Origin: Anaeromassilibacillus sp. An250 | GTDB taxonomy: Bacteria; Bacillota; Clostridia; Oscillospirales; Acutalibacteraceae | Direction: 5' to 3' | DNA: 64,000 nt | NCBI RefSeq assembly: GCF_002159845.1 | Contig: NZ_NFJK01000009.1 | Coordinates: 78,054 to 142,053 of the forward strand | Shown: positions 18,105-26,121 of the stretch, piece after piece | How the letters are laid out: each line of letters begins with the position of its first letter | Position numbering within the stretch: position 1 is the first letter of the stretch | Position numbers and translations under genes: made by a program | The notes under the pieces: generated by a model | What the model was told of the DNA's origin: nothing | The model's input: the letters and a program-made list of their open reading frames with translations, nothing else | Databases searched by the model: none

Positions 18105-18683
18105 TCAATAGATGTGTTTTCCAAATTCATATGCCTCTTGCAGATGGTCGGTCTTGTCAATCTGTGGCTTGCCGTTGGTGTCGCCGCAGCCTCCGGCCAA
18201 TAGCATCCCTCTGTCATGGAATCCGATGTAGTTGACAAGGGTAAACTGATAGTAAGAAACCGCTTGCTCAAATGTCCAGAAGAAATTGTCAGCGGAGGTC
18301 ATCAGCAAGGCGCAGTCTTTGGAGGGGTATTTCTCATACCGTCCCAACGGCGGGTTGGGATCTTCCTCTGCGATGCAATAAAAGCGCTCGATCAGCGCCT
18401 TTAGCTGAGCGGAAATCGTCCAGAACAGTAAGGGTGAGGCAAAGACAATGCAGTCTGCATCCTTAATTTTGGGAACAAGCTCGTTGAAGCTGTCCTTCTG
18501 TACGCAAGGCTTTCCATACCGACAGGCGTTGCATCCCATGCAGCCCTTTACTTCCTGTTTTCTCAGTGAAATAACTTCTACGGTATGCCCCGCTTCTTTC
18601 GCACCACGGGCAAAGTGTTCCACCAACTGGGCAGTATTTCCGTTGGGTCTGCCGCCCCCTTGGATAATGAGAATGTTTTTCAT
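18105..18683 (-). CDS. NADPH-dependent FMN reductase / flavodoxin-fold protein
   Basis: 192 aa. The N-terminus (ILIIQGGGRPNGNTAQL) is the FMN-phosphate-binding loop of iron-sulfur flavoprotein-like reductases, and GCMGCNACRYGKPC near residues 47-60 is the cysteine cluster of that family. ASPLLFW near 83 is the isoalloxazine-contact loop. Expected to carry FMN and reduce quinone-like or metal substrates, or act with a small Fe-S group. The start at 18683 follows AGAGG. It sits upstream of the mmcQ-like gene with a 24-nt gap. Confidence 0.87.
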   Translation of the reverse strand: MKNILIIQGGGRPNGNTAQLVEHFARGAKEAGHTVEVISLRKQEVKGCMGCNACRYGKPCVQKDSFNELVPKIKDADCIVFASPLLFWTISAQLKALIERFYCIAEEDPNPPLGRYEKYPSKDCALLMTSADNFFWTFEQAVSYYQFTLVNYIGFHDRGMLLAGGCGDTNGKPQIDKTDHLQEAYEFGKHIY

Positions 18684-18720
18684 CCGGAACCTCTTTTCTG
18701 CTCTTGATACAGCTTCCAAT

Positions 18721-19137
18721 TTATTCGTACTCCACATCGTTGTCCCGGCACCAGCGCTCTGCCAGCTCCCGGTAGGCATCCGCCTGATAGTCGTACCACA
18801 GCTGCTCGATGCCGTGGAAGCGGATGGTCTGCTTGAAGCGCCGGAATGCACCCCTGCCCCGGATCGCTGCGCCGAGTTCGTTTTTCATCCTTCCCGGCGG
18901 GAGGTAGTCCACAAAGGAGTCCATGATGCTGTATTCGTGGATATCATATTTTGTCGGAAAATGCAGGAACCGCTTCGGTTCGTTCTCAACCAGAGCGGCA
19001 AGCGCCTCGTCGGTCTCACCAGTGACCCACGCATCGGGCAGATAAACCGTTTCGTTGGTTTTGGTGTCGTAGAGCATCGTGTAGGCATCGCTGGCCTGTT
19101 CGATTGCGTCTATGACTGTTTGCAGCTTGATTTTCAT
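18721..19137 (-). CDS. UPF0158 family protein
   Basis: 138 aa. It has the UPF0158 pattern: a start region predicting a helix and a strand (YDTKTNETVYLPD), then DIHEYSIMDSFVDYLP, LGAAIRGRGAFRRFKQTI and a C-terminal ELAERWCRDNDVEY. The family's function is unknown. The ATG is close behind the stop of the SEC-C gene (4 nt), so it is likely coupled to it. Confidence 0.85.
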   Translation of the reverse strand: MKIKLQTVIDAIEQASDAYTMLYDTKTNETVYLPDAWVTGETDEALAALVENEPKRFLHFPTKYDIHEYSIMDSFVDYLPPGRMKNELGAAIRGRGAFRRFKQTIRFHGIEQLWYDYQADAYRELAERWCRDNDVEYE

Positions 19138-19141
19138 ATGC

Positions 19142-20128
19142 TCACCGTCCGCAGCACTTTTTGAACTTCTTACCGCTGCCGCAGGGACAGGGATCATTCC
19201 GCCCCACCTTCTTCGGCTTAGCAGCAGTTTGAGCCGCTGCAATCTCTTTCAATAAACTCATACGCAGTTCTTCACTTGGCATATCCATCGTCAAGATCCC
19301 CTGCCGCAACTCTTCGGGATTCATGGTTCCGTCCGCAATGGCCTGACGGATGTTCGGACCAAAGGAAAGGGATTTGGGGATGCGTTCTTCCGGGGGAAGT
19401 AAGGCAAAAAGTTCATCAGGAGTATGCCCTCGGTTGCATTGCATCCGCACATGGTTGTGAAAGGGGGTATAGACCTCGGCAAAATCGCCTACATCCACTT
19501 TGCGGCGGAACTCCACGCCAATCTCATCCAACCGGTTCAGCACATCCTCCAATCCGGCGTTCATGCAGTGGAGGCCATAGTAGATGTCTACGAAAACCGC
19601 TTCCATCTTGTCCTCCGGCACGGTGGTTTTGGTCAGGAGGAAGGTGCGGAATGCTTCCGCTTCTGGGGTGTTCTCCCAGTAGAAGGGATTGTCGTAGGCC
19701 AGAAGCTCCTTTTTGTCCGGCACATAGTAGGGTTTTCCCTGATGGCCCCGTAAGACCTCGTGATAGGGATCAAGATCCTCGTCGATCAGCTGCACGTCGA
19801 TGACCTCATATTCCATCAGCTCCGTTTCGGGGCCGTCGTAATAGAGTTCAGACTTGCCGAGGATGTAGTAGTCCTCACACTCATGCCGCGCGATTTCGGC
19901 AAAGGCCAGAAACTCCTCCCTGGTTACAAGGGATTTATTCTGGGAGGCGATGATCCCATAGAGCTTGTGCAGGGGGATAATGCCGTACAGATTGGCGGCG
20001 GCATTAAAATACTTCCGCAGGAGCCGGGAAGTGGCGTCCTTCAGCGGGATCTCCCGATAGAGGGCGTTCAGTTTTCTTCGCCCGTATATCTCCGGCATCG
20101 GGATATAATAGGGTTCCTCTCTGCTCAT
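19142..20128 (-). CDS. SEC-C metal-binding domain protein
   Basis: 328 aa. The C-terminal [18 protein letters not shown] is a complete SEC-C zinc motif (as at the end of SecA). The preceding 290 residues are acidic, helical and not assigned to a family by eye. Zinc-bearing SEC-C tails often mediate protein interaction. The gene overlaps the end of the 101-aa gene by 4 nt and precedes the UPF0158 gene by 4 nt, so the three form one leftward unit. Confidence 0.82.
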   Translation of the reverse strand: MSREEPYYIPMPEIYGRRKLNALYREIPLKDATSRLLRKYFNAAANLYGIIPLHKLYGIIASQNKSLVTREEFLAFAEIARHECEDYYILGKSELYYDGPETELMEYEVIDVQLIDEDLDPYHEVLRGHQGKPYYVPDKKELLAYDNPFYWENTPEAEAFRTFLLTKTTVPEDKMEAVFVDIYYGLHCMNAGLEDVLNRLDEIGVEFRRKVDVGDFAEVYTPFHNHVRMQCNRGHTPDELFALLPPEERIPKSLSFGPNIRQAIADGTMNPEELRQGILTMDMPSEELRMSLLKEIAAAQTAAKPKKVGRNDPCPCGSGKKFKKCCGR

Positions 20129-20430
20129 TCCGCTTCCTCCACGATTCCAAAGTCAATGAGAATATTCTTGTCAGCATGGGTAGGATAGACAATGCCGGTC
20201 ATCTCGTAGGCGTACCGCTTGGTCTTACGGAAATCCTTTGTCCGCTCCGGAGCGAAGGCGGCGGTCTCATACTTTTCGTATTCCGACAGACCGGCAAGGT
20301 CATCCGCAGCTGCCTTGATGAGTGCGTCGGTCACATCGTAGATGTCTTTTCCATACTCCACAGCCACCAGCTCGTGCTTCTTCACATCCTTGTCCAGATT
20401 CCCGAAGGAACGATACAGCAAATATTTCAT
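20125..20430 (-). CDS. Conserved hypothetical protein (101 aa)
   Basis: 101 aa, starting [24 protein letters not shown]. Mixed alpha/beta, no cysteine, no membrane segment. Family not recognised. ATG overlap with the SEC-C gene indicates translational coupling, and a GGAGAAAAT-like RBS lies upstream. It probably works with the SEC-C/UPF0158 pair. Confidence 0.65.
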   Translation of the reverse strand: MKYLLYRSFGNLDKDVKKHELVAVEYGKDIYDVTDALIKAAADDLAGLSEYEKYETAAFAPERTKDFRKTKRYAYEMTGIVYPTHADKNILIDFGIVEEAE

Positions 20431-20473
20431 CTTGATTTTCTCCTTTTCGCTTGTCCCGGCAAAACCATCTCGT

Positions 20474-20989
20474 TCATTTTAAGAAATCGCTTCGGTGTTC
20501 CTGTTCACGGAAGCGATACCCCCTCGTGTTCAGCTCTGAGACCTTGAGCGCCACCAAATTGATGTCCGAAGACATTGCCCGCGCAATCTGGCCCACATCG
20601 TAGCCGCCGTATATGTATTCCAGAATTTCCTCGTCTGGAAGGGCGATCTGTGCGGCAAACATATTTGCCTCGTATTCCATGCGCTTGTCTCTCATGTCAA
20701 AGATATTGAATTCCTGCAGTCCGCCGGCACGGATTGCATCTTTACGGTGGAGGCGGTCATGGCCGATCTCATGGAGCAGAACAATGTCGTGCATCACGGG
20801 GTCGAGATGTTTATTGATAAAGATATAGCGGTTTCGTTCAATGACCATGTATGCGCCTTTTTGACGGGAGAAATCACGAGACATGACGATCAGCCCCAGC
20901 TCCCTTGCGATCCGGTCAGCATTTCTCGTGCCGCATTGCCGCACAATACGGTTGGCTTTTTGAATGGCTTCCTCCGCTCGAATCAGCAT
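20474..20989 (-). CDS. ImmA/IrrE-family metallopeptidase
   Basis: 171 aa with the zinc-peptidase motif HEIGHDRLH near residues 72-80 and the third-ligand segment EYEANMFAAQIALPD near 105-119. ImmA-type peptidases cleave the XRE repressor encoded beside them and so release mobile-element genes. The XRE gene is 71 nt upstream on the same strand, the standard ImmR-ImmA order. A second, different ImmA-type gene is found on the other side of the switch at 22001. Confidence 0.9.
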   Translation of the reverse strand: MLIRAEEAIQKANRIVRQCGTRNADRIARELGLIVMSRDFSRQKGAYMVIERNRYIFINKHLDPVMHDIVLLHEIGHDRLHRKDAIRAGGLQEFNIFDMRDKRMEYEANMFAAQIALPDEEILEYIYGGYDVGQIARAMSSDINLVALKVSELNTRGYRFREQEHRSDFLK

Positions 20990-21060
20990 AGTGGTATCAC
21001 CCCTTCCGGGCAGAATGGTACTGTTTCAATATAACAGATGAAAAGTCCCATAGAGCGGGC

Positions 21061-21483
21061 TTACTTCGTTCCTTCCTGCTGTTTCAGATACTTTTGGGGC
21101 GTGTATTTCTTGTTTCGCTTCTTCGCATCGATATAGGCTTCCTGAATGGCAAGCATCATCTCATCCATATCTTCTTCTGCCATCTCGCCTCCGGAAAAGG
21201 CTACCCTTACTTCTTTTAGCAGTCGCTCGGCGCCCTTCTTGCCCCGATAGCCATATTGCTGCCCCGCCATTGCGATGAAATCGTCGCCCTCGTTGTGCAG
21301 ATAGTCTGCATCGCAGCCGAGAATCCGGGCAAGAATGCCATACACCTCGCGGTTCTGGGGGTATGTGCTGCCCTTTTCATAGTTGGTGATCGTCTTGAGT
21401 CCTACTCCCGCCAGTTTCGCAAGTTCCGCCTGAGTAAGTCCCTTTTCCTTGCGCAGTACGCGGAGCTTTTCTCCGAACCTCAT
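21061..21483 (-). CDS. XRE-family repressor (ImmR-like) of the mobile element switch
   Basis: 140 aa. The HTH_3 domain is at residues 1-60 (LRVLRKEKGLTQAELAKLAGVGLKTITNYEKG), followed by a helical C-terminal region with EEDMDEMMLAIQEAYIDAKKRN. The ATG has GGAGG nine bases upstream. Its leftward promoter (21605-21633) and the rightward promoter (21549-21577) overlap face to face and carry three copies of a 13-bp site, the expected arrangement for a lysogeny-type repressor. The adjacent ImmA peptidase is its probable antirepressor. Confidence 0.88.
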   Translation of the reverse strand: MRFGEKLRVLRKEKGLTQAELAKLAGVGLKTITNYEKGSTYPQNREVYGILARILGCDADYLHNEGDDFIAMAGQQYGYRGKKGAERLLKEVRVAFSGGEMAEEDMDEMMLAIQEAYIDAKKRNKKYTPQKYLKQQEGTK

Positions 21484-21516
21484 AGTATATCCTCCTACCT
21501 GTAAGCGTGATAATAT

Positions 21517-21598
21517 GCAATCTATTTGCGTTTTCCGCCTAAAAGTGCTTGACACAAGCAATCCGTTTACATATAATGATAATACGCAATCGCTTTAC
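21517..21598. repeat. Three 13-bp operator repeats, GCAATCnnyTTrC
   Basis: GCAATCTATTTGC at 21517-21529, GCAATCCGTTTAC at 21558-21570 and GCAATCGCTTTAC at 21586-21598, all in the same orientation. The first is an inverted repeat (GCAA/TTGC). The second fills the spacer of the rightward promoter; the third covers its start region and is just downstream of the leftward -10. Most likely binding sites of the XRE repressor. Confidence 0.75.
21549..21577 (+). promoter_or_regulatory. Consensus sigma-A promoter of the element's rightward genes
   Basis: TTGACA (21549-21554), exactly 17 nt, TATAAT (21572-21577): a perfect vegetative promoter pointing at the 21747-22980 genes. A repressor-type repeat sits inside its spacer, so it should be strong but normally shut. 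Confidence 0.88.
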
Positions 21599-21604
21599 GC
21601 ATTT

Positions 21605-21633
21605 ATTGTATATCGGTTTGCGTGTCCCGTCAA
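21605..21633 (-). promoter_or_regulatory. Leftward promoter for the XRE repressor gene
   Basis: On the minus strand TTGACG (21633-21628), 17 nt, TACAAT (21610-21605). Transcription from it would pass leftward through the rightward promoter before reaching the repressor gene, about 115 nt of leader. A partial operator half (GGTTTGCG on the plus strand) is within its spacer. Confidence 0.7.
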
Positions 21634-21680
21634 GAGTGCGCAGACCAAAATGTGATGTTCGTTTTCGTTTGGACTGAAAT

Positions 21681-21723
21681 TGGTAACGGACACCGGGCAA
21701 CGAGAAAGTTGCCGGTGCCCGTT
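21681..21723 (+). promoter_or_regulatory. Strong hairpin in the leader of the 21747 gene
   Basis: ACGGACACCGGGCAAC pairs with GTTGCCGGTGCCCGT across a 6-nt GAGAAA loop with one bulge. No T-run follows, so it is more likely an mRNA-stabilising or translation-related element than a full terminator. Confidence 0.55.
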
Positions 21724-21746
21724 ATGTGTAGCAAGGAGTGAGAAAC

Positions 21747-21998
21747 ATGAGTGCACACTGCAGGAAAGCCTATGTCTCGGTCAATCTGGATGTGGATCAG
21801 GAGGGCGTATTCCATCCGCGCTTCATCCGGTGGAAAAACGGCCTAATTTTTCAGATCGATCAGGTACTCTATAAGTGCCGTGCCTCTTCCAAAAAGGTGG
21901 GTGGCGGCGGCATTCGCTATACGGTGCTGATCCGTGGCAGAGAATCCTATCTGTTTCAGGAGGGCAGCAAGTGGTTTGTTGAAGCAAAGGAGACCTAA
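21747..21998 (+). CDS. Small protein of unknown function (83 aa), first gene after the switch promoter
   Basis: 83 aa, ATG with AAGGAG nine bases upstream (a GTG three codons earlier overlaps the RBS). A beta-rich sequence (KAYVSVNLDVDQEGVFHPR ... YTVLIRGRESYLFQEGSKWFVE) with no known motif. It is the first gene driven by the repressed promoter and overlaps nothing; the ImmA-type gene starts 2 nt later. Such small basic beta proteins in this spot of integrative elements are of unknown role. Confidence 0.7.
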   Translation: MSAHCRKAYVSVNLDVDQEGVFHPRFIRWKNGLIFQIDQVLYKCRASSKKVGGGGIRYTVLIRGRESYLFQEGSKWFVEAKET

Positions 21999-22000
21999 CG

Positions 22001-22735
22001 ATGATCTTATCCCAGAAGAAAATCGAAGAAATTGCAGTAGCCGTAACCAAGGATTTCAATGAGTTCTTTTTCGGCAGCGAAACCAAGGACATCCGACGAA
22101 TGGCACGAGGGACACCGATTGACCAGTTCGCCAAGGAATACCTTGGCTTGGAAGTGTCGTTTGCCCATCTTTCCCCGGATGGAAGCATCTGTGGTCTGAC
22201 CGCCTATGCGGATACCGAGTATATCACGGAAGAGATGGGCGTGAAGCGAACCATCCCACTCAGGAAAAATCAAATTCTGATGGACACCAGCTTTATTCAA
22301 CCCGGACAAGTCCAAAAGCTCTGCGGCAAGAGACGCTTTACCCTTGCCCATGAGTGCGCACATCAGATTTTGTTCCAGATGGAAAGTGAAACTGCGCAGT
22401 CAGCCTATGCAAAGAAATACTCGGCACGGACAGTGTATTCGCTCCGCGACTTAAAGACTCGCGAGGACTGGAATGAATGGCAGGCTAATGTCCTTGGCGC
22501 GGCCATCCTTATGCCGCAAAAAGAAATTGATCTTGCCATGTGGTATTTTGCCGGTGGCAAGAAGTTAATCAATTACGAGGGGGTGTTCGCATATCGTGAC
22601 AAGTTATCACTGTCTCTTTTGTGTAGGCAGTTTGCCGTGTCGAAGTCGGCGGCTGTAATCCGGCTGAGACATCTCGGTTACATTGAGGATCGTCCGTACC
22701 GGGAATATTCAGATCCCTTGGAGGTGTGGGCATGA
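22001..22735 (+). CDS. Second ImmA/IrrE-type metallopeptidase (244 aa)
   Basis: 244 aa with FTLAHECAHQILF near residues 112-124 (HExxH) and NEWQANVLGAAILMP near 157-171 supplying the third ligand. The C-terminal LCRQFAVSKSAAVIRLRHLGYI segment is the usual IrrE-type helix region that follows the protease domain. Unlike the 171-aa ImmA it is under the repressed promoter, so it would accumulate only after induction, which could make derepression self-sustaining. Overlaps the next gene by 4 nt. Confidence 0.87.
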   Translation: MILSQKKIEEIAVAVTKDFNEFFFGSETKDIRRMARGTPIDQFAKEYLGLEVSFAHLSPDGSICGLTAYADTEYITEEMGVKRTIPLRKNQILMDTSFIQPGQVQKLCGKRRFTLAHECAHQILFQMESETAQSAYAKKYSARTVYSLRDLKTREDWNEWQANVLGAAILMPQKEIDLAMWYFAGGKKLINYEGVFAYRDKLSLSLLCRQFAVSKSAAVIRLRHLGYIEDRPYREYSDPLEVWA

Positions 22736-22980
22736 AAAAGAATATCCGCATCTCTGAGCCGTCTGAGGAAATGATGGAGAAGATCCGAAAAGCGCGTCAT
22801 GCCATCGCAAACCAAAAAACAAGGATGGTGAAATGTCCCTTCTGTGGACACAATTCAATCGCTGTATTTGAGGACACCAGAGGCCATGTCCAAGCAAAGT
22901 GCAAACGCTGTGGACAGGAGACCGTCTTTAATGTCCTCAGTATGAGACGGTTAAAACTTCGCTTTTATCAAGACCGATAA
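22732..22980 (+). CDS. Zinc-ribbon protein (82 aa)
   Basis: 82 aa. CPFCGH near residues 35-40 and CKRCGQE near 58-64 form a two-knuckle zinc ribbon preceded by a basic helix (KIRKARHAIANQKTRM). The ATG is inside the end of the peptidase gene, with GGAGGTG upstream. Likely a small DNA- or RNA-binding protein of the element; family not named. Confidence 0.75.
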   Translation: MKKNIRISEPSEEMMEKIRKARHAIANQKTRMVKCPFCGHNSIAVFEDTRGHVQAKCKRCGQETVFNVLSMRRLKLRFYQDR

Positions 22981-23032
22981 GGGCAGAGATTAACAAATAA
23001 ATATTGATAGCTGTGCTGTGGAGCCGCTGACT

Positions 23033-23131
23033 GGTGAGTCTTCCTAATGCCGCATGATCAGATGTTTCCAAAATGGAAACACCTGATTTATCGGTATGGA
23101 ATTACACGCTCACCGTCATGCGGCTCTTTTT
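23033..23131 (+). promoter_or_regulatory. Structured RNA with alternative pairings ending in a terminator
   Basis: GCCGCATGA (23049-23057) pairs perfectly with TCATGCGGC (23116-23124), followed by TCTTTTTG, making a terminator with a 58-nt interior that holds its own hairpin (23059-23069 with 23075-23085). GGTGAG (23033-23038) is complementary to CTCACC (23109-23114), which would cross or compete with the outer stem. This could be a terminator/antiterminator pair or a pseudoknot controlling the sigma-like gene at 23179. Confidence 0.55.
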
Positions 23132-23178
23132 GTTGCCTCGTCATTCCGCTGCTTCGCACCAGCGGAAAGGACGAAGCA

Positions 23179-23655
23179 ATGAAAGGAATCCCGAAAACCC
23201 CAGTCGAGTTCGACTATGACCTCTGGACAACGGAGGACGGCAAGTGCATGGTGCGGATCAAGGCTACTGGCGAGGTAACAGAGGTGGAGCGCACTGTGAT
23301 GCAGGTGTTGCGTTCGGAGGAAAAGCGGTTCCGTCGAGCAATGTCACTGGATCAGGAAGCGGATAGAGACGGCATATCCAAACCAACGATTCTATCGCTG
23401 GATGTGCTCCCTGAAGATGTGACAGACTCCAACTGGTTGGCTGATACGGTCGATTACACAGAAGAAATCTCCACGAAGCTGCTGGAACAAAGACTGCGAG
23501 AGAGCCTGACTCCTACCCAATATGGAATTTACCAGGCTTGCATTCTGAATGGGATCAGTTACAAGGCTTATGCGGATCAAATGGGAGTCAGTTATCAGAG
23601 CGTCCAGAATGCAATCCGACTCATTCAGAAAAAAGCGAAAAATATTTTTGGGTGA
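23179..23655 (+). CDS. Sigma-70-like / region 4 HTH protein (158 aa)
   Basis: 158 aa from the ATG at 23179, preceded by GGAAAGGA. The C-terminus (LRESLTPTQYGIYQACILNGISYKAYADQMGVSYQSVQNAIR, read in parts) is a sigma region 4-like helix-turn-helix: the conserved LTPxQ, then an HTH recognition helix. The N-terminal half has VERTVMQVLRSEEKRFRRAMS. Proteins like this are common just before the integration genes of clostridial conjugative elements. An open frame extends upstream to 23047 but would start inside the structured RNA. Confidence 0.75.
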   Translation: MKGIPKTPVEFDYDLWTTEDGKCMVRIKATGEVTEVERTVMQVLRSEEKRFRRAMSLDQEADRDGISKPTILSLDVLPEDVTDSNWLADTVDYTEEISTKLLEQRLRESLTPTQYGIYQACILNGISYKAYADQMGVSYQSVQNAIRLIQKKAKNIFG

Positions 23656-23805
23656 TGGTTGTGATTTGCTGAAAAAATGTCCGTTGTAAAGTGAAGGGGT
23701 TCTTCGGACGCCTTCATTGAACCTTTTCAACTGAATATCCGGCAGCTAAATAACATCAGCGGATGAGCGAGCGATGCGGACGGTGCGCGATGACCACCTG
23801 TAGGG

Positions 23806-23834
23806 GAGAAAGGGGCAAAGCCCTCTTTCTCTTC
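23806..23834 (+). terminator. Terminator after the sigma-like gene
   Basis: GAGAAAGGGGC / GCCCTCTTTCTC with an AAA loop (23806-23831), one bulged base, followed by a short pyrimidine run. It lies 150 nt after the stop codon. Confidence 0.65.
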
Positions 23835-24210
23835 TATCAATGACGGCCAATAAGGTGCCCAGCGGGTCCACCGATCCAAAAGCAGGCGTGGCAGTCTGTT
23901 TCGTCAAGACCTCATCCGCCTACAATGGTACCCCTGCCCAGCCACAGTCTCAAGCAATGGGGGCAGCTCGGAGAGATCCTCGGAGGGGTTCGATTCCCGG
24001 AGTGCGGCGCCCGCCGCAGTTTAGATGTCCGCCCTGGCCTGGGGAAGTAGTGTCGAATACAGGCAAAAAAAGACGAACAATCGTCTTGATATCAGAAGCA
24101 ATGGGGGTCACCCACTATGTAGCGAAGTAAGCCAACACTGCCGCAACCAGACGGGGTGGCCCCTATTTTTGTGGTATCAATTCAATTTTGCAGTTAGGAG
24201 GGATCACACC
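23835..24210 (+). other. 376-nt non-coding leader with a 12-bp repeat and hairpins before the recombinase genes
   Basis: No convincing gene. AAGCAATGGGGG is repeated exactly at 23952-23963 and 24096-24107. Between them is a small hairpin (AAGACGA/TCGTCTT, 24070-24087). After the second copy, GGGGGTCACCC can pair with GGGGTGGCCCC (24153-24163), followed by TATTTTT, a terminator-like end just before the 24211 gene. This looks like an attenuator or structured leader. Confidence 0.45.
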
Positions 24211-24369
24211 ATGATTACCATGTCACAAACCAAAAGTGCAAACTATCTGTTTATCGTGGTCGTGCTGAAATCGATGCGGAACAGCGGTGTGATCACCGCC
24301 GCTGAATACGAGCGAGCCAAGCGATATTACCAGAAGCTTACCGGCTCGGATCTTGTTATTGCGGATTAG
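24211..24369 (+). CDS. SHOCT-like small protein (52 aa)
   Basis: 52 aa, ATG with TAGGAGGG upstream. The segment VLKSMRNSGVITAAEYERAKRYY is SHOCT-like (hydrophobic, then an SGxIT turn, then a charged helix). Small proteins of this kind are typically found just upstream of serine recombinase genes in clostridial elements; their role is unknown. 193 nt of AT-rich sequence separate it from the first recombinase. Confidence 0.65.
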   Translation: MITMSQTKSANYLFIVVVLKSMRNSGVITAAEYERAKRYYQKLTGSDLVIAD

Positions 24370-24562
24370 GATGTCAGGACGGCATCGTCTAATCTGATGG
24401 AGTTTGCACGGCGCAGTCTGTTGACTATGTAGAAATTTCCTGATCTGCATTTATTCAATGGATTTTATCTTCTTCTTGAATATAATGTTGCTTGAACCGT
24501 AAAAGTGGATTGTACCAAAATGTAGTACAATCCAAAATTCAGCCAGAAAGGGGATTCTGCTG

Positions 24563-26104
24563 ATGCCACAGGCCAAACTCATCTCGCCCATCACCAGACA
24601 GGAAATTCGGAAAGTCCGAGTCGCTGCCTACTGCCGGGTATCTTCCAATTCAGCAGATCAGCAGAACTCCTATGCCAACCAGATTCGGGTCTATACCAGC
24701 CTCATTCAGAGAAAAAAAGAGTGGGAACTGGTGGAGATCTTCGCGGATGAAGGGCTGTCTGGCATGAAAGCGCAGAACCGAACCGAATTCCAGCGAATGA
24801 TCAAGATGTGCGAACAGCACCAAATCGACCTGATCGTCACCAAGTCCGTCTCCCGCTTCGCCCGAAACGCCAAGGAGTCTCTGGAATATGTCCGGAAGCT
24901 GAAGCTGCTCGGCGTGGGGGTGCAGTTCGAGAAAGAGGGAATCTACACTCTGGCCCTCGGGGATGAAATGCTCCTCAATACCTTCTCTGCCATTGCGCAG
25001 GAGGAGTCCAAGGCTATTTCCCAGAACCAGCGGCTTTCCATCGTGAAACGGATGCAATCGGGTGAGTATGTGGACAGCAACGCTCCATACGGTTTCCGGC
25101 TGGTGGAAAAGGCACTGGTGGTCTATGAACCGGAGGCGGCCATCGTCCGCATGATGTTTGAAAACTACCTGAGCGGCCAGTCTACATCGGAGATCGCCCG
25201 CGACCTTAACAGCCGCGGCATCAAAACTAAGACCGGGAAATCCCTCTGGCGCTCCACCAAGGTGGCGTACATCCTTGGGAATGAACGGTATTGCGGCGAT
25301 TGCAAATACCAGAAAACCTACCGTGACACCACAGTCCCGTTCAAACAGTTCCGAAATCGAGGCCAGGAGGATATGTTCTACGCCTCCATGACCCACGCTC
25401 CGCTCATTGACCGAGAAACCTTCGACAAGGTCCAGACCCTCCTGAAAAAGCGTCAGGATATCTTTGGGAAATCCACAGCGCAAAATATCTATCCTCTTAC
25501 GAGCCGCATTCAGTGTTCTGAGTGCGGCTCGTATTTTCGCAGGCGGCAGGTTTCCGGGACCGCCAAGTGGGGATGTTCCAAACACATTCAGGATCGCACC
25601 CAATGCGACTCGAACTACTACAGTGAGGATCGGATCTATGATGCCTTCATCGCCATGGTCAACAAGCTTCGGTTCTCCGAATACGACATTCTGGGTCAAA
25701 CCCTGCTCCGCCTGGAATCCGCCGAGCTGAAACAAAAGCGGAAAAACACAGCCGCAAGGGAGATCAGCCGGAGCATCGCAGATCTCAATGCCAAGCTGGT
25801 GATGGTGGAACAGCTCCATGCAAAAGGATACCTCAAAGACGAGGTCCACAAAGCTCAGGTGCAGGATATCAACGACCAACTGCGCCAACTGAAGCGTGAG
25901 CGCCAGTGTGAATTCTCCTCGGGCATCACCGATATAATCGAGGAAGTGACACGGCTGAAAAAACTGCTGGAGGAGTTGGAAGAACCCCTGGACCGATTCG
26001 ATGAAAAGCTGTTTGCCGAGATTGTCCAGGCCATCCGCATCACCCGCCGGGATGAAATGACGGTCACCCTCATCGGCGGGCTGCGATTTACAGAAATGCT
26101 CTGA
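24563..26104 (+). CDS. Large serine recombinase, first of three
   Basis: 513 aa. The resolvase domain shows AAYCRVSSNS (catalytic Ser27), FADEGLSGMKAQNRTEF and TKSVSRFARN with its conserved arginines. The recombinase DNA-binding domain begins near residue 170 (NAPYGFRLV ... YILGNERYCGD), a zinc ribbon with CSECGSYF and GCSKH follows near 310-345, then a coiled-coil (residues 375-470) typical of serine integrases. All parts needed for activity are present. It is followed 17 nt later by a partial recombinase and then a second full one. Confidence 0.95.
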   Translation: MPQAKLISPITRQEIRKVRVAAYCRVSSNSADQQNSYANQIRVYTSLIQRKKEWELVEIFADEGLSGMKAQNRTEFQRMIKMCEQHQIDLIVTKSVSRFARNAKESLEYVRKLKLLGVGVQFEKEGIYTLALGDEMLLNTFSAIAQEESKAISQNQRLSIVKRMQSGEYVDSNAPYGFRLVEKALVVYEPEAAIVRMMFENYLSGQSTSEIARDLNSRGIKTKTGKSLWRSTKVAYILGNERYCGDCKYQKTYRDTTVPFKQFRNRGQEDMFYASMTHAPLIDRETFDKVQTLLKKRQDIFGKSTAQNIYPLTSRIQCSECGSYFRRRQVSGTAKWGCSKHIQDRTQCDSNYYSEDRIYDAFIAMVNKLRFSEYDILGQTLLRLESAELKQKRKNTAAREISRSIADLNAKLVMVEQLHAKGYLKDEVHKAQVQDINDQLRQLKRERQCEFSSGITDIIEEVTRLKKLLEELEEPLDRFDEKLFAEIVQAIRITRRDEMTVTLIGGLRFTEML

Positions 26105-26121
26105 CGGAGAGGAACCTCAAA

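Noticed and set aside
23985..24010. tRNA-like T-loop (GGTTCGATTCC) suggesting a tRNA gene
   Set aside because: The flanking bases do not pair as a T-stem beyond three pairs, and no acceptor, D or anticodon arm can be formed around it.
24650..25888. 412-codon minus-strand open frame
   Set aside because: Antisense to the first serine recombinase; composition reflects the codon bias of the real gene.
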